DNA of 64,000 nt from contig NZ_CP020469.1 in the NCBI RefSeq assembly GCF_003031405.1, positions 4,650,001 to 4,714,000 of the forward strand, given 5' to 3'. Below are positions 46,901 through 54,466 of this stretch, one piece after another; position 1 is the stretch's first letter, and every line of letters begins with the position of its first letter. Under the pieces are notes generated by a model. That model saw only the letters and a list, made by a program, of their open reading frames with translations. It was not told where the DNA came from and did no database searches. Position numbers and translations under genes: made by a program. The DNA is from Halomonas sp. 'Soap Lake #6' (lineage in GTDB: Bacteria; Pseudomonadota; Gammaproteobacteria; Pseudomonadales; Halomonadaceae).

Positions 46901-47252
46901 ATGGCTGTTTGGTTCGTAGTAGCTCTTTTGCCAGCCGATCGTATTCGCGGCGAGCGACTGTTAGGCCTGATTTGACGTTGGCGTGTGTTTGCCGCTGTTG
47001 CTCAAGCGCTTGTGTGTACTGGTGGTTGCGGGCGCGGGCATCGCGTATTGCGCGGGTGTTGGTGCGCATTGCGGCGTTGGCTTTGCGGTAGCTGGTGAGG
47101 TCGCTTTGGGTGCGCTGCAGCTCTTTGAGCTGGTCGCGGGTTTCGCGCATCACTTGGCCTGTTTGACCAGCACCTTGGCGCATGCGTTTAAGGGGGCCGG
47201 TGACGCGATCCACGGCGTTGAGCATGACTTGCAGGCGTAGATTTCGCGACAT
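43938..47252 (-). CDS. T: Tail tape measure protein T
   Basis: 1104 residues. Determines tail length and is ejected during infection. N-terminal coiled coil (about 1-240), then the conserved tape measure domain (TAFSANEVGAGQEFLMRAGMSSDAIKASMDDVLALA), a hydrophobic centre (about 590-680, VVGSLIALATVGGAVTMMMASILG) and Gly/Ser-rich repeats with HSPSRVF and NSPSRVF. Confidence 0.95.
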   Translation of the reverse strand: MSRNLRLQVMLNAVDRVTGPLKRMRQGAGQTGQVMRETRDQLKELQRTQSDLTSYRKANAAMRTNTRAIRDARARNHQYTQALEQQRQTHANVKSGLTVARREYDRLAKELLRTKQPSDQLTASLERARVRLHGQQTEFDRSARAMREYRNRTRHAGEEVARLTRNHATQTERVRGLKTRLDEAGISTDNLGRSARELRTREERLNTALQQQKRHLSEVADRQRRLTQARDRYQNSMGNVARMQGVGAGMLGTGLAKGYAASRLLTPGVAWGEQMSALRSVGGYGEDDERYLALRQQSRDLGASTAFSANEVGAGQEFLMRAGMSSDAIKASMDDVLALALANNTELSRAADIASNIGSSFKVNLEGEGEFARVADILSGTARRTNVNLEMLGETFKYLGNLEGLDISLEQAAAMTGLMGNIGIQGSQAGTAVRALGNRLTKPTATAAGLMEQYGIEVANAQGGMRDIEEILNDTFQATKDLGNVQRAGILQEIFGVEAGTGISEIINQQGAGGLTELLEELRNNTGENAEMARVRADNLGGDLKSLRSAWEEVGISITDTNEGPLRQLVQTITEVMRGVGDWIKANPELAGTIAKVVGSLIALATVGGAVTMMMASILGPIIFTRFAMTTLGIKAGGLGKSFVWLAKTAIPWVATALKGLLVAMGPIGWGIMALAATALVIYKYWEPIKGFFLGLWKQVKDAFGDGIGGVSRLLINWSPLGLLYSGISSALGRLGIELPGSLTELGSKMIGGLSNGMNSALGWVRQSASSVWSTIHEAFGDGMGGIAKLLIDWSPFGLLYSAFVSTLDMLGISVPEGFRNLGGFVIDGLLGGLTNKLTALRERITSIASSMANWFKGVLGIHSPSRVFEGFGINIVEGIINGIGSMIGALRDHVMGMAGNIAGWVQDAMGNAWDAIGNGASQAMEWGKQTTAGMGQGIRDGASRATESAANLANDVTSTVRGWLDINSPSRVFATIGNFVSQGLANGIKDDADSPIRQVRSLANNLRNAAGGLMLGAGLATTASAANIDTSGIQIDARPPLQNNASGQPVNVTINVGGITVNPAPGMDEQALARLVGQEVERAMRDAERRAAAAARRNLYDND

Positions 47253-47261
47253 CGGCCGTTC

Positions 47262-47399
47262 CTATTTGCTGCGGTTACCGTTTGGGTTATTGCCTTCGTG
47301 GCGTTTGCGGGCGCGTTCGCGCCATTCCATTAGCTCTTCCAGATCCATGCCGTCCATGGCCTGGGGTTCCCAGTGGAACACCATGGCGAGATCCGCCAT
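47262..47399 (-). CDS. E': Phage tail protein E' (GpE family), downstream partner of frameshift
   Basis: 45-residue frame MADLAMVFHWEPQAMDGMDLEELMEW and a basic tail, matching the short P2 GpE+E' extension. It lies in the -1 frame relative to E. The slippery heptamer at 47474-47480 joins the two without a stop between, so it is probably made mainly as the C-terminal part of an E+E' fusion, a tail assembly chaperone. Confidence 0.88.
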   Translation of the reverse strand: MADLAMVFHWEPQAMDGMDLEELMEWRERARKRHEGNNPNGNRSK

Positions 47400-47440
47400 G
47401 GCGTCTTCGACGAACTCGGGGAGGGCTCTTTGTTGATGGG

Positions 47441-47842
47441 CTAGGCTTCGATCTCCTTGAATTTCTTTGGGGTTAAAAAACCGTTCAGCGCCGTGCCGAG
47501 TTGCACCAGGTCAACGATATCCATGGTTTTAAGTTCGGCTTCGGTGAGCGAAGGCGTGGTGATGCGGGGCATGACTTTTGTTAGCGCGGCTACGTCCAGG
47601 TTCATGATGTCTACCAGGGAGACGCCGCGCATACCGCCGCTCATGGGCTTACGCACGGTGATTTCTTTCACCAGTGTTTTGCCACGCTGTAGCGGGGTTT
47701 CCAGCTCTACTACCTCCGTGGGTACGCCAGGGGCGGTGGCGGTGTTTTTCTCAACGGCTGGGGTGTCGATGGTTTGGAGTTCGGTGCTTTGGTTTTCGGT
47801 GCTTTGGTTTTCAGTGCTTTGGTTTTCGGCCTTAGTGGTCAT
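47441..47842 (-). CDS. E: Phage tail assembly protein E
   Basis: 133 residues, P2 gpE family with an unusual N-terminal stretch of repeated ENQSTENQST. Contains GVSLVDIMNLDVAALTKVMPRITTPSLTEAEL. Near its end the message reads GGT-TTT-TTA, a T-TTT-TTA slippery site. Confidence 0.9.
   Translation of the reverse strand: MTTKAENQSTENQSTENQSTELQTIDTPAVEKNTATAPGVPTEVVELETPLQRGKTLVKEITVRKPMSGGMRGVSLVDIMNLDVAALTKVMPRITTPSLTEAELKTMDIVDLVQLGTALNGFLTPKKFKEIEA
47474..47480 (-). promoter_or_regulatory. Programmed -1 frameshift site in E
   Basis: Minus-strand TTTTTTA in the phase T-TTT-TTA (X-XXY-YYZ). After a -1 slip the frame continues NPKEIQGDRSLAHQQRALPEF and VED into the E' start MADLAMV without a stop. 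P2 uses T-TTT-TTG at the same place. Confidence 0.85.
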
Positions 47843-47904
47843 GGTCGTGTCCTATGCAATAAAAGGGGGTATGGCCACCGGGGTGGCCGTTGGGTGAAGG
47901 TGCT

Positions 47905-48414
47905 TTACACACCCAGGGCGGTGCGGCGCTCTGCCAAGCGATCCTTACCGCGTACTTTGAAGATGAAGCCGGGTACATCGCGCTCGATGACTTCTTCGCC
48001 ATCAACGATTAACTTGAAGTACGAAAGGGTGGTGGTGACGCTGATTTGGTTGTTGTCGCCTTTGCTGGCATCGCCCATGGCGATGGTTTTGTGGCGGCCG
48101 CGCATAACTATCTCGACGGGGATGATGCCGCCGTCTTCGTCGGATTCGTACGAGCCGGTCATACGCAGCATGGCGGCATCGTGAATGGGGCTGCCGTAGC
48201 TGTCGTAGATATCGACAATCATGCCGCCCGCTGTCCATTCGAAGGTTTGCAGTTCGTTGCCGTGGTCCACTTCAATTGGGCCTTCCATACCGCCGCCTTC
48301 GTACTCGACCATGCGGCGGGCTAGCTCGGGCAGGGTGAGTTCGGGAATTTGGCCTTGCCAGTTGTTGCCGTCGCCGAAGAGGTTGAAGTCTTTAAGAATG
48401 TGAGGGAGTGCCAT
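47905..48414 (-). CDS. FII: Major tail tube protein FII
   Basis: 169 residues, P2 gpFII family; starts MALPHILKDFNLFGDGNNWQGQIPELTLPELARRMVEYEGGGMEGP. Forms the inner tube of the contractile tail. Confidence 0.95.
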   Translation of the reverse strand: MALPHILKDFNLFGDGNNWQGQIPELTLPELARRMVEYEGGGMEGPIEVDHGNELQTFEWTAGGMIVDIYDSYGSPIHDAAMLRMTGSYESDEDGGIIPVEIVMRGRHKTIAMGDASKGDNNQISVTTTLSYFKLIVDGEEVIERDVPGFIFKVRGKDRLAERRTALGV

Positions 48415-48448
48415 GGGGGTGTGCTCCTGTTAATCGCTGAACGGCAGC

Positions 48449-49618
48449 TTAGGCGTTGATGCGGTCGGCAAAATCGACCAGATAGCGGTCGGTAATGCGC
48501 TGTTGCAGCATGAGGTTTTCCAGCGGCGGCACCGGGGTGTAGTCGTAGTCGATGTAGAGCTTGCCGCTTTTCAGCACTTCCTTGCTGTTCAGCTCTGGGT
48601 CGAACCAGGCTTCGCCGCCGAGCAGGTAGCCTTTGCGGGTGAGCTCGCGGAACTTGGCGTTGATACCTTCGATAATGTCGCGGGCCAGTGATGGGTGCAT
48701 GGGCTTATCGACTGCCCAGAAGTGCGCTTCGGCGATGGTGTCGGCGAGTACTTGGGCGGTGCGGGTGTAGGATTCAAAAGCGAACAGCGGATCTTCCGAG
48801 CAGGTGCGGGAGCCCCAGAAGCGGAAGCCTGATTTGTTGATCAGCGTGGTGACTTCGGCGGCGTTGAGGTAGCCCGCATCGGTGGCGGGGTCCTGCAGAT
48901 CCCAGAACACATCGTGGGTAATGCCGGTGACGCTGTTTACGGGCATGTTGGAGAGGGTTTTATGCCAGCCGATTTCGTTATCCAACCGTGCCCGGTGGCC
49001 AAGGGCTTTGGCGACGGCGGAGAGCGGGCGGCTTTGCTGGGCATTTACGTCGAAGTTTTGGAAGTTGGGCCAGATCACCATGGCTTCCCGGGCGCCGAAG
49101 TTTTCCCGGTACATCGCTGCCTCTTCTTTGGTGTCGCAGCCGTGGGCGGCCACGTAGGCGAAGCCGCGCAGCTTGGTGGCCACGCTGATTAGGGCAGTGG
49201 CGACGTTTTCGTTATCCAGCTCTGGCACGCCAAGGATGCGCGGCTTTACACCGAAGCGCTGTTCGGCGGCTAATAGGGCTTGGATGCCGGTTTTCTGGCC
49301 TGCGGGGGTAACGCTGCCGATGATGTTGGCGGTGGTTTCGTTTTCATCGCTGCCTTGTGCCACCCGCACCACCACGCAAAGAGTGCGGGTTTCTTCGACA
49401 ATGGCGCGCAGCGAGCGGGCTAGGGTGCCGGTGGTGCCCGCCGCGCCAATGGCGCTGTATATGTCGGTGGCCAGCACTGGGGTATCGAGGGGGAAGCGTT
49501 GGGCATCTGCCTCTGGGCCAGTGGCCACCAGCCCGATAATGGCGGTGGCCACGGTGCGGATGGGGCGGGTGCCTTCGTTGATTTCGACGACGCGGACGCC
49601 GTGATGGTAATCGGGCAT
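48449..49618 (-). CDS. FI: Tail sheath protein FI
   Basis: 389 residues, P2 gpFI family contractile sheath: MPDYHHGVRVVEINEGTRPIRTVATAIIGLVATGPEAD at the start, GFRFWGSRTCSEDPLFAFESYTR and RTAQVLADTIAEAHFWAVDKP in the C-terminal half. First gene of the late operon FI-FII-E-T-U-D. Confidence 0.96.
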   Translation of the reverse strand: MPDYHHGVRVVEINEGTRPIRTVATAIIGLVATGPEADAQRFPLDTPVLATDIYSAIGAAGTTGTLARSLRAIVEETRTLCVVVRVAQGSDENETTANIIGSVTPAGQKTGIQALLAAEQRFGVKPRILGVPELDNENVATALISVATKLRGFAYVAAHGCDTKEEAAMYRENFGAREAMVIWPNFQNFDVNAQQSRPLSAVAKALGHRARLDNEIGWHKTLSNMPVNSVTGITHDVFWDLQDPATDAGYLNAAEVTTLINKSGFRFWGSRTCSEDPLFAFESYTRTAQVLADTIAEAHFWAVDKPMHPSLARDIIEGINAKFRELTRKGYLLGGEAWFDPELNSKEVLKSGKLYIDYDYTPVPPLENLMLQQRITDRYLVDFADRINA

Positions 49619-49704
49619 GCTTGTCTCCTGCGCAGGTTCAAGCGGGTGCTGTTGAGGTGTGCTGCTATGGTGGGCAGGCTTCGCGCGGGAGGGTAGTGAT
49701 GGGC

Positions 49705-49727
49705 GTTGTGCGGGGAGTGGGGGACAG
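49705..49727. promoter_or_regulatory. Ogr-type late promoter site before FI
   Basis: TTGTG-CGGGGAGTGGGG-GACAG: TGT (49707-49709), 14 bp, ACA (49724-49726), with the GTGG core shared with the V and O/P sites. It lies about 100 bp upstream of FI, at the position of the P2 PF promoter. Confidence 0.6.
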
Positions 49728-49750
49728 GACTAGAATGACCTTAAGCACTA

Positions 49751-50581
49751 ATGACAACTAGAAGGGGTAGGGAATTGGAAAATGTTAATAAGGGGCTGAT
49801 CTTCGGGTTTGCTGTTATTGCAGCTGTGGCTATCGGCGCGTATACGTTTCAGTTTTGGGGTTGGCCACTATCTAGAAACCCAAGTGATTGGGCGCATTTT
49901 GCAACGTACCTTTCTGGCACGGTTGGAGTGACTGCGGTGGTGGCTACGCTAATTGTTTTGGTGAGAACGCTGGGGCAGCAGCAAGCATTGATTGATAGTC
50001 AGAGTAAAATGCTTGAAAAGCAGGAAGGACAATTAAAGCTAACGCAGCAGCAGGTAGATGGTGAGGAAAGTAGGCGACAAGTCGAACTTGCCTATAATTG
50101 TGCAATTAATATTGTTCCTACGATGATTAATGAGTTAGAAAAACAAAAAGACATGACACTCATTAATTATTTAGGAAAAGAAGGGCTGGATATTGAGTTG
50201 CCAAGAGAAGCTGATCTAGATATTACAATTAGGGCAATGTTAAAGGAAGAGGATTACTATGCTTGGTTGGAGCACCTGCAGACTGGCTGGATGGTAGCCA
50301 CCTGCCAAGCGATTATTGGTAATGCTTATAGGTTGGGGGTTATTGTCTCAGATTGTTTGTATGTAGCATCTGAACTTGAAGACTACTTCAGAGCAATTAT
50401 TGGAGCTGAAAATTTCCGCTTGATCCGGTGTGGTATGTTATTTAACAAAAATATGCCTGGCTCAAATTTTAATAAGCATCAACGGTCGTTAAGAATTGTA
50501 GATGGTCAACAGTCGAATGATGTAGAGCAATTCTGGCATGATCTTGGTGAAAAAGTTTATAAAAAACAGCCCACTGATTAG
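49751..50581 (+). CDS. AT-rich membrane protein at the Z/fun site, candidate phage-exclusion gene
   Basis: 276 residues, on the strand opposite the tail genes. Two membrane helices (about 14-35 and 46-70) are followed by a coiled coil (QQQALIDSQSKMLEKQEGQLKLTQQQ) and a cytoplasmic domain of about 170 residues. The layout resembles putative AbiC-like proteins, by pattern only. A TTG at 49775 has the better ribosome binding site (AGGGGTAGGG) and could be the true start, giving a protein 8 residues shorter. It lies between FI and the fibre genes, exactly where P2 carries Z/fun, and is far richer in AT than its neighbours. Confidence 0.75.
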   Translation: MTTRRGRELENVNKGLIFGFAVIAAVAIGAYTFQFWGWPLSRNPSDWAHFATYLSGTVGVTAVVATLIVLVRTLGQQQALIDSQSKMLEKQEGQLKLTQQQVDGEESRRQVELAYNCAINIVPTMINELEKQKDMTLINYLGKEGLDIELPREADLDITIRAMLKEEDYYAWLEHLQTGWMVATCQAIIGNAYRLGVIVSDCLYVASELEDYFRAIIGAENFRLIRCGMLFNKNMPGSNFNKHQRSLRIVDGQQSNDVEQFWHDLGEKVYKKQPTD

Positions 50582-50611
50582 CGGGCTCTGTGCTGGGTTT
50601 GAGTGCCGCTC

Positions 50612-50800
50612 TTACTCGTTAGAATACGTGACTAATTTGCCATTGATGGTGATACGCGGATCTTCACCCACATCAATCGTTTCAAATTCATCGGGGGAGA
50701 CGGATTTTTGCTCAACCTTTATATCTGAGTAGGGTGGCTCGCCCGGTACGTTATTGGAGATCCACTGGCTGTGCTCGTTTAAAAAGTCTTTCAGTTTCAT
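50612..50800 (-). CDS. Small phage hypothetical protein behind the fibre genes
   Basis: 62 residues, MKLKDFLNEHSQWISNNVPGEP and so on; acidic, no motif known. Sixteen bases after the LamG-like gene, probably in the same operon. Confidence 0.65.
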   Translation of the reverse strand: MKLKDFLNEHSQWISNNVPGEPPYSDIKVEQKSVSPDEFETIDVGEDPRITINGKLVTYSNE

Positions 50801-50815
50801 AGCTTTGAGCTCCTG

Positions 50816-51619
50816 TTAGCTAGTGATGCCGTATTTTTCCATCATGAATTTTTCAAGCGTCAGGCGGTCGCCTTCATGGTCGGGTTCGCTTAGATCCACA
50901 TCTAGTACGCCTGCCCAGCCAATTTGCCCCCGCATGGTGCGGAACATTTCCCACTCGCCTGCCTTGTAGCCGTAGTTGAGTGGGCGGCGGTCGTCGGGGT
51001 TCTCCGCTACTAGTTCACCATTCCAGAAGACTTTCAGCCCTTGGCGCACGGAGAACGTGCACTCGACCAGTGCTCGTGTGCCGCGCTTCTCAGTAGGCAC
51101 CGCGTAACGTAGGCGCTGAGGTTGTTCAGGAGCAACGCTGGCGTTCTCATAGATGACCAGCGACCTTAGATCTCTGTTCATTCCGATGTTGAATGCCACT
51201 ACACCAACGTTGTCATCATTGCTGGAAATAGTGTTGGTGGGGCTCACTAGCCGCTGGATCGCTGAGTTATTTGGCAGCGGTTCCATGACCATAAAGAGCG
51301 TCCAGGCGTCGGGGTTAACATCGGCATCTGTGTTGATGCGTACAAAGTTGCCATCCAAGTCGTCGGAGTCTGTGACAAACGACAGTGGACCCTGCTCGAA
51401 ATTGCCGATGACGATTCGGCCTGAGTTGATCGGGATCTCTTCTTCACGCAGTGCTCGGTTGCATACTGTGTCGGCAGAAGGTGTGCAGTATGCTGGGTCG
51501 ATAAAGGTATTCCAGCCATCAATGTGGCCCAGTGTTTGGCCTTCTGGCGTGAACGTGACTTGTTTTAGGTGGTGGCGACCCGCAACGCGGAGGCCGTGCA
51601 ACACTTGCAGATTGATCAT
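50816..51619 (-). CDS. Phage tail-fibre-associated protein with lectin-like fold (tentative)
   Basis: 267 residues from the ATG at 51619 (MINLQVLHGLRVAG), with GAGGAGATAACC upstream. The pattern SFVTDSDDLDGNFVRINTDADVNPDAWTLFMVMEPLP, later GTRALVECTFSVRQGLKVFWNGELVAENPDD and a terminal AGVLDVDLSEPDHEGDRLTLEKFMMEKYG, resembles LamG/concanavalin-like domains of phage and surface proteins. It takes the place of P2 gene G after the fibre gene, but is not a chaperone of the gpG type. Confidence 0.6.
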   Translation of the reverse strand: MINLQVLHGLRVAGRHHLKQVTFTPEGQTLGHIDGWNTFIDPAYCTPSADTVCNRALREEEIPINSGRIVIGNFEQGPLSFVTDSDDLDGNFVRINTDADVNPDAWTLFMVMEPLPNNSAIQRLVSPTNTISSNDDNVGVVAFNIGMNRDLRSLVIYENASVAPEQPQRLRYAVPTEKRGTRALVECTFSVRQGLKVFWNGELVAENPDDRRPLNYGYKAGEWEMFRTMRGQIGWAGVLDVDLSEPDHEGDRLTLEKFMMEKYGITS

Positions 51620-51633
51620 GGTTATCTCCTCAA

Positions 51634-53775
51634 TCAGATTGAAAATTGCTTTTGCTGCTCGCAAATGCGTTTACACATAAACTCGATAGCGCGTGTGCCG
51701 AGTTGCTGACGGTCTGCACGCGGTGGCCCCCATTCACCGAAGCGGGTTTCCAGCAGAAAAGCCTCACAGCCGTGTACTTCGTGAATGTAGCGATCCATGC
51801 CGCCGTTAATGAGGTCGGCGAGTCTAAAGACGCCATTGCCTGTATTGAGGTTGTCACTCAGGCCTTCGTACTCACGCCGAGCAAGGCGGTTAACATCGTC
51901 GGAGACTGCTTCGGCGATTTTGAAGCCTGGCTCTGTTAGCGAGCCTATCCAGAGCAGCCGCTCCGTGGTTGTGCTGGAGAAGTTGTGGTGGCCGATATAC
52001 ACCGCGCTCGGGTAGCGTGGTGGGATGGCCATCACTGCTTGGGTTTCCAGTTCTGAACCAGGTGCGTCGCCTTTGTCGCTCGCTGTGCTCTCTTCCCAGC
52101 CTGCGGGGAAGTTGCGGTTAATATTGATGCCATTCGGGTTTTGTCGCCGGCGTTTGTCGTACCCATAGGGGCAGATAAACGGCACAAACACGATGTTGCA
52201 GTTCCAGCGTAGCCAGCTCATGATTTCGGAGTTTCGCCAGCCGTAAACCAGGTTCCAGATAAACTGGAAATTTGAGGCGCTGGCCCCTGTTTCACTGCCA
52301 TGGATGTTGCCGAGTAGCACAATGGTGGGGCGTTCTGCGCGCCTCTCTGTGCGGTGGTAAACGTAGTCGGGGTTGAAGAAGGTGTATTCGCGGATCTCAT
52401 TGCCGAGGCTGTCGTGCCCGATAATGGAGGCGTCAATGTAGGTCGGGAACTCGCTTTTCATTCGATCCAGCAGCGCATAGCCATCGGTATGCCCGTTGGG
52501 GAAAACATCGGTGACGACCCCATAGAGGCTGGCGTTATCGCGGCGCGGTAGGCTGATGACGCCGTAGTTGTCCCAGACATCGCCCTCTTTTACATGTCGT
52601 GAGCTGGTGGGGAGGTGGGTAAATTCAACATCCGAGCCGCTATTCGTTCCGTAGTACTGCGAGCCGTCACGGTTCCCGCCATAGATCAGCAAGCGGTCTG
52701 CGTTTATGTAGCCCCAGTCGGGCAGGCCATTGCCGTGGAACTCTTTTATCCAGCGTGAAATTGGCTGGCCATGTTCGTCTAGCTCTAACGCAATAGCTCC
52801 GCTTTCAGCGGCCAGTTGCACGCGGGCGGTGCTGGTCCGGCGCCCGGTGTGGAACTCCCTTCGGGCGGGGCCTGGGTTGGTGCTAACTCTGCCATTGGGT
52901 TCGATAGTGATAAGTTCGTTACCCGCACTATCCGTCATTGAGTACGCGGGGCTGTGGGGGTTGTTGCCGTGGAACTCTTTTTGCAGAGGTGCGGGACGTG
53001 ATGAGGCGCGGATGGCATTGTTTAAGCGCGTTTTCAGCAGCTTGAGCGCTTTTCCGCTGGGGTAGGTGCCGTAAAAATCAGCGGTGCCCGCATTATTTTG
53101 GTAGAGCGCTACTAAGTCGTCGTTGTCTTTAATGGCTACCCAGAAAAACGCATCTGCCTCCGTGCCATCAATACCCGCTTGCTCGGTGTCGAAAATCCCA
53201 ACGGCCAGTTGGGCGATATCCCGGGCGACTTCGGCTCGGCCAGCGTGCTCGGCGGCTTCATCAACTTTTTCATCCAGCAGGGTGAGCGCGTCTGGAATAG
53301 CGACATTAATGACCCAATCGCGGGTGGCGATAATGGCGTAACTGCTGATTTTAGCCGTCACATTTTGTGCATTACCCACGACGGTGTAGAGATCAAACAC
53401 ATTTTCGACCAGGGTGGCGCCGCCACCGGCGGGTAGAAAGTCTGGTTCGCTGCCTGCGGTGGTGTAGCTGTAGAGCTGCTCTTGGCCGGTATCCGGGTCT
53501 TCAGCAAATACCCCTAGCTCACGCACGAAGAAGCCGTTGGTCAGTGACTCATTGGTCATGATGACGCGCATGCGTGAGGTGCCGTCGCCTACTACCTCTA
53601 TTTCCTGAATACTCAACGAGATCTTTTCGTTATTCAGTGCGCTCATGGTTTCAGGCGCGTTGCTTGTGCCATCGCCAAGCGCGACACGGGTGAAGTTGAG
53701 CGCGGCACCGGTCTGCGCTTTGGCTTGGAGGTTGCGGCCTGCGGTGGTTAAGACCAAGCCGGGGAAATTTGCCAT
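51634..53775 (-). CDS. H: Tail fibre H with C-terminal M14 zinc-carboxypeptidase-like domain
   Basis: 713 residues. The N terminus (about 1-170, MANFPGLVLTTAGRNLQAKAQTGAALNFTRVALGDG) is the P2 gpH-type baseplate-attachment domain. A middle stalk (about 170-400) has repeated EFHGN elements. The C terminus carries the complete M14 metallopeptidase signature: His492-x-x-Glu495 (GNIHGSE), Asn553-Arg554 (NINRNFPAGW), a third zinc His at 596/597 (IGHHN) and Glu676 (LLETRFGE). It probably binds and cuts a surface peptide or peptidoglycan stem. Such an enzyme at a fibre tip is unusual. Confidence 0.85.
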   Translation of the reverse strand: MANFPGLVLTTAGRNLQAKAQTGAALNFTRVALGDGTSNAPETMSALNNEKISLSIQEIEVVGDGTSRMRVIMTNESLTNGFFVRELGVFAEDPDTGQEQLYSYTTAGSEPDFLPAGGGATLVENVFDLYTVVGNAQNVTAKISSYAIIATRDWVINVAIPDALTLLDEKVDEAAEHAGRAEVARDIAQLAVGIFDTEQAGIDGTEADAFFWVAIKDNDDLVALYQNNAGTADFYGTYPSGKALKLLKTRLNNAIRASSRPAPLQKEFHGNNPHSPAYSMTDSAGNELITIEPNGRVSTNPGPARREFHTGRRTSTARVQLAAESGAIALELDEHGQPISRWIKEFHGNGLPDWGYINADRLLIYGGNRDGSQYYGTNSGSDVEFTHLPTSSRHVKEGDVWDNYGVISLPRRDNASLYGVVTDVFPNGHTDGYALLDRMKSEFPTYIDASIIGHDSLGNEIREYTFFNPDYVYHRTERRAERPTIVLLGNIHGSETGASASNFQFIWNLVYGWRNSEIMSWLRWNCNIVFVPFICPYGYDKRRRQNPNGININRNFPAGWEESTASDKGDAPGSELETQAVMAIPPRYPSAVYIGHHNFSSTTTERLLWIGSLTEPGFKIAEAVSDDVNRLARREYEGLSDNLNTGNGVFRLADLINGGMDRYIHEVHGCEAFLLETRFGEWGPPRADRQQLGTRAIEFMCKRICEQQKQFSI

Positions 53776-53779
53776 TGGG

Positions 53780-54466
53780 TTAGCCTCGTATGGTGATGTG
53801 GCGATAGTCGTGGTAAGCGGTGGCCTGGGCGGTCGTTGCTGCTTGGATGGCTAAGCGCAGTTGCTTCGGCGCAATGCGAACGCGGGTGGCACAGTGCTGC
53901 GCTGCCGCTGCTTTTAAGGCGCTGGGTTCATTTCTGAGTGTTGTTGGGCTCGGCCCGAGTTGGGTGCGATTGCCTTGGGCGGTCGCTGTGGCCAGGGTGA
54001 GCTCATGGGTGACACGGCTGCGAATGATGATGGCTTCTAGGCGGCTGCGGGCGTTTTTGGCGGCTTCGATGATGCGGATCAGGCGGTGGTATTCGCGCTC
54101 ACTGGTAAAGGCGTTGTCGCTGACGATACGAAAATGGAACGGTTGGCCACCGTAGTGGAACCACTCTTGCACTTCGGCATCGTCAAAGATGAGGTCCACA
54201 GCGCGCTGTACGGCAACGGGGGTGCCTTTGTGACGGTGCAGATAGACCGAGGCATCAATGGCGTTGCGCTTTTGCGATTCGCTCCACTGTTCATCCCATT
54301 CATCCACTGACAGTGCCCAGGCTAGCCAGGGGAGCAGCCGTTCTGGGCAGGTGTGGGGTTGCCAGAGTTCGCGGATGGGTACGCTAATGGTGTCGGTGCG
54401 GCTTAGGGTGCTGCTAATGGCGCGCTCTTGGGAGGTGGCATTGGGGGGTAGCAGGTGGTTAGCCAT
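53780..54466 (-). CDS. I: Phage tail protein I
   Basis: 228 residues from the ATG at 54466 (MANHLLPPNATSQERAIS), overlapping J by 8 bp as in P2. The frame stays open upstream only as a shadow of J. The conserved baseplate segment LPWLAWALSVDEWDEQWSESQKRNAIDASVYLHRHKGT is clear. The C-terminal 60 residues are Ala/Arg-rich and unlike P2. Confidence 0.92.
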   Translation of the reverse strand: MANHLLPPNATSQERAISSTLSRTDTISVPIRELWQPHTCPERLLPWLAWALSVDEWDEQWSESQKRNAIDASVYLHRHKGTPVAVQRAVDLIFDDAEVQEWFHYGGQPFHFRIVSDNAFTSEREYHRLIRIIEAAKNARSRLEAIIIRSRVTHELTLATATAQGNRTQLGPSPTTLRNEPSALKAAAAQHCATRVRIAPKQLRLAIQAATTAQATAYHDYRHITIRG

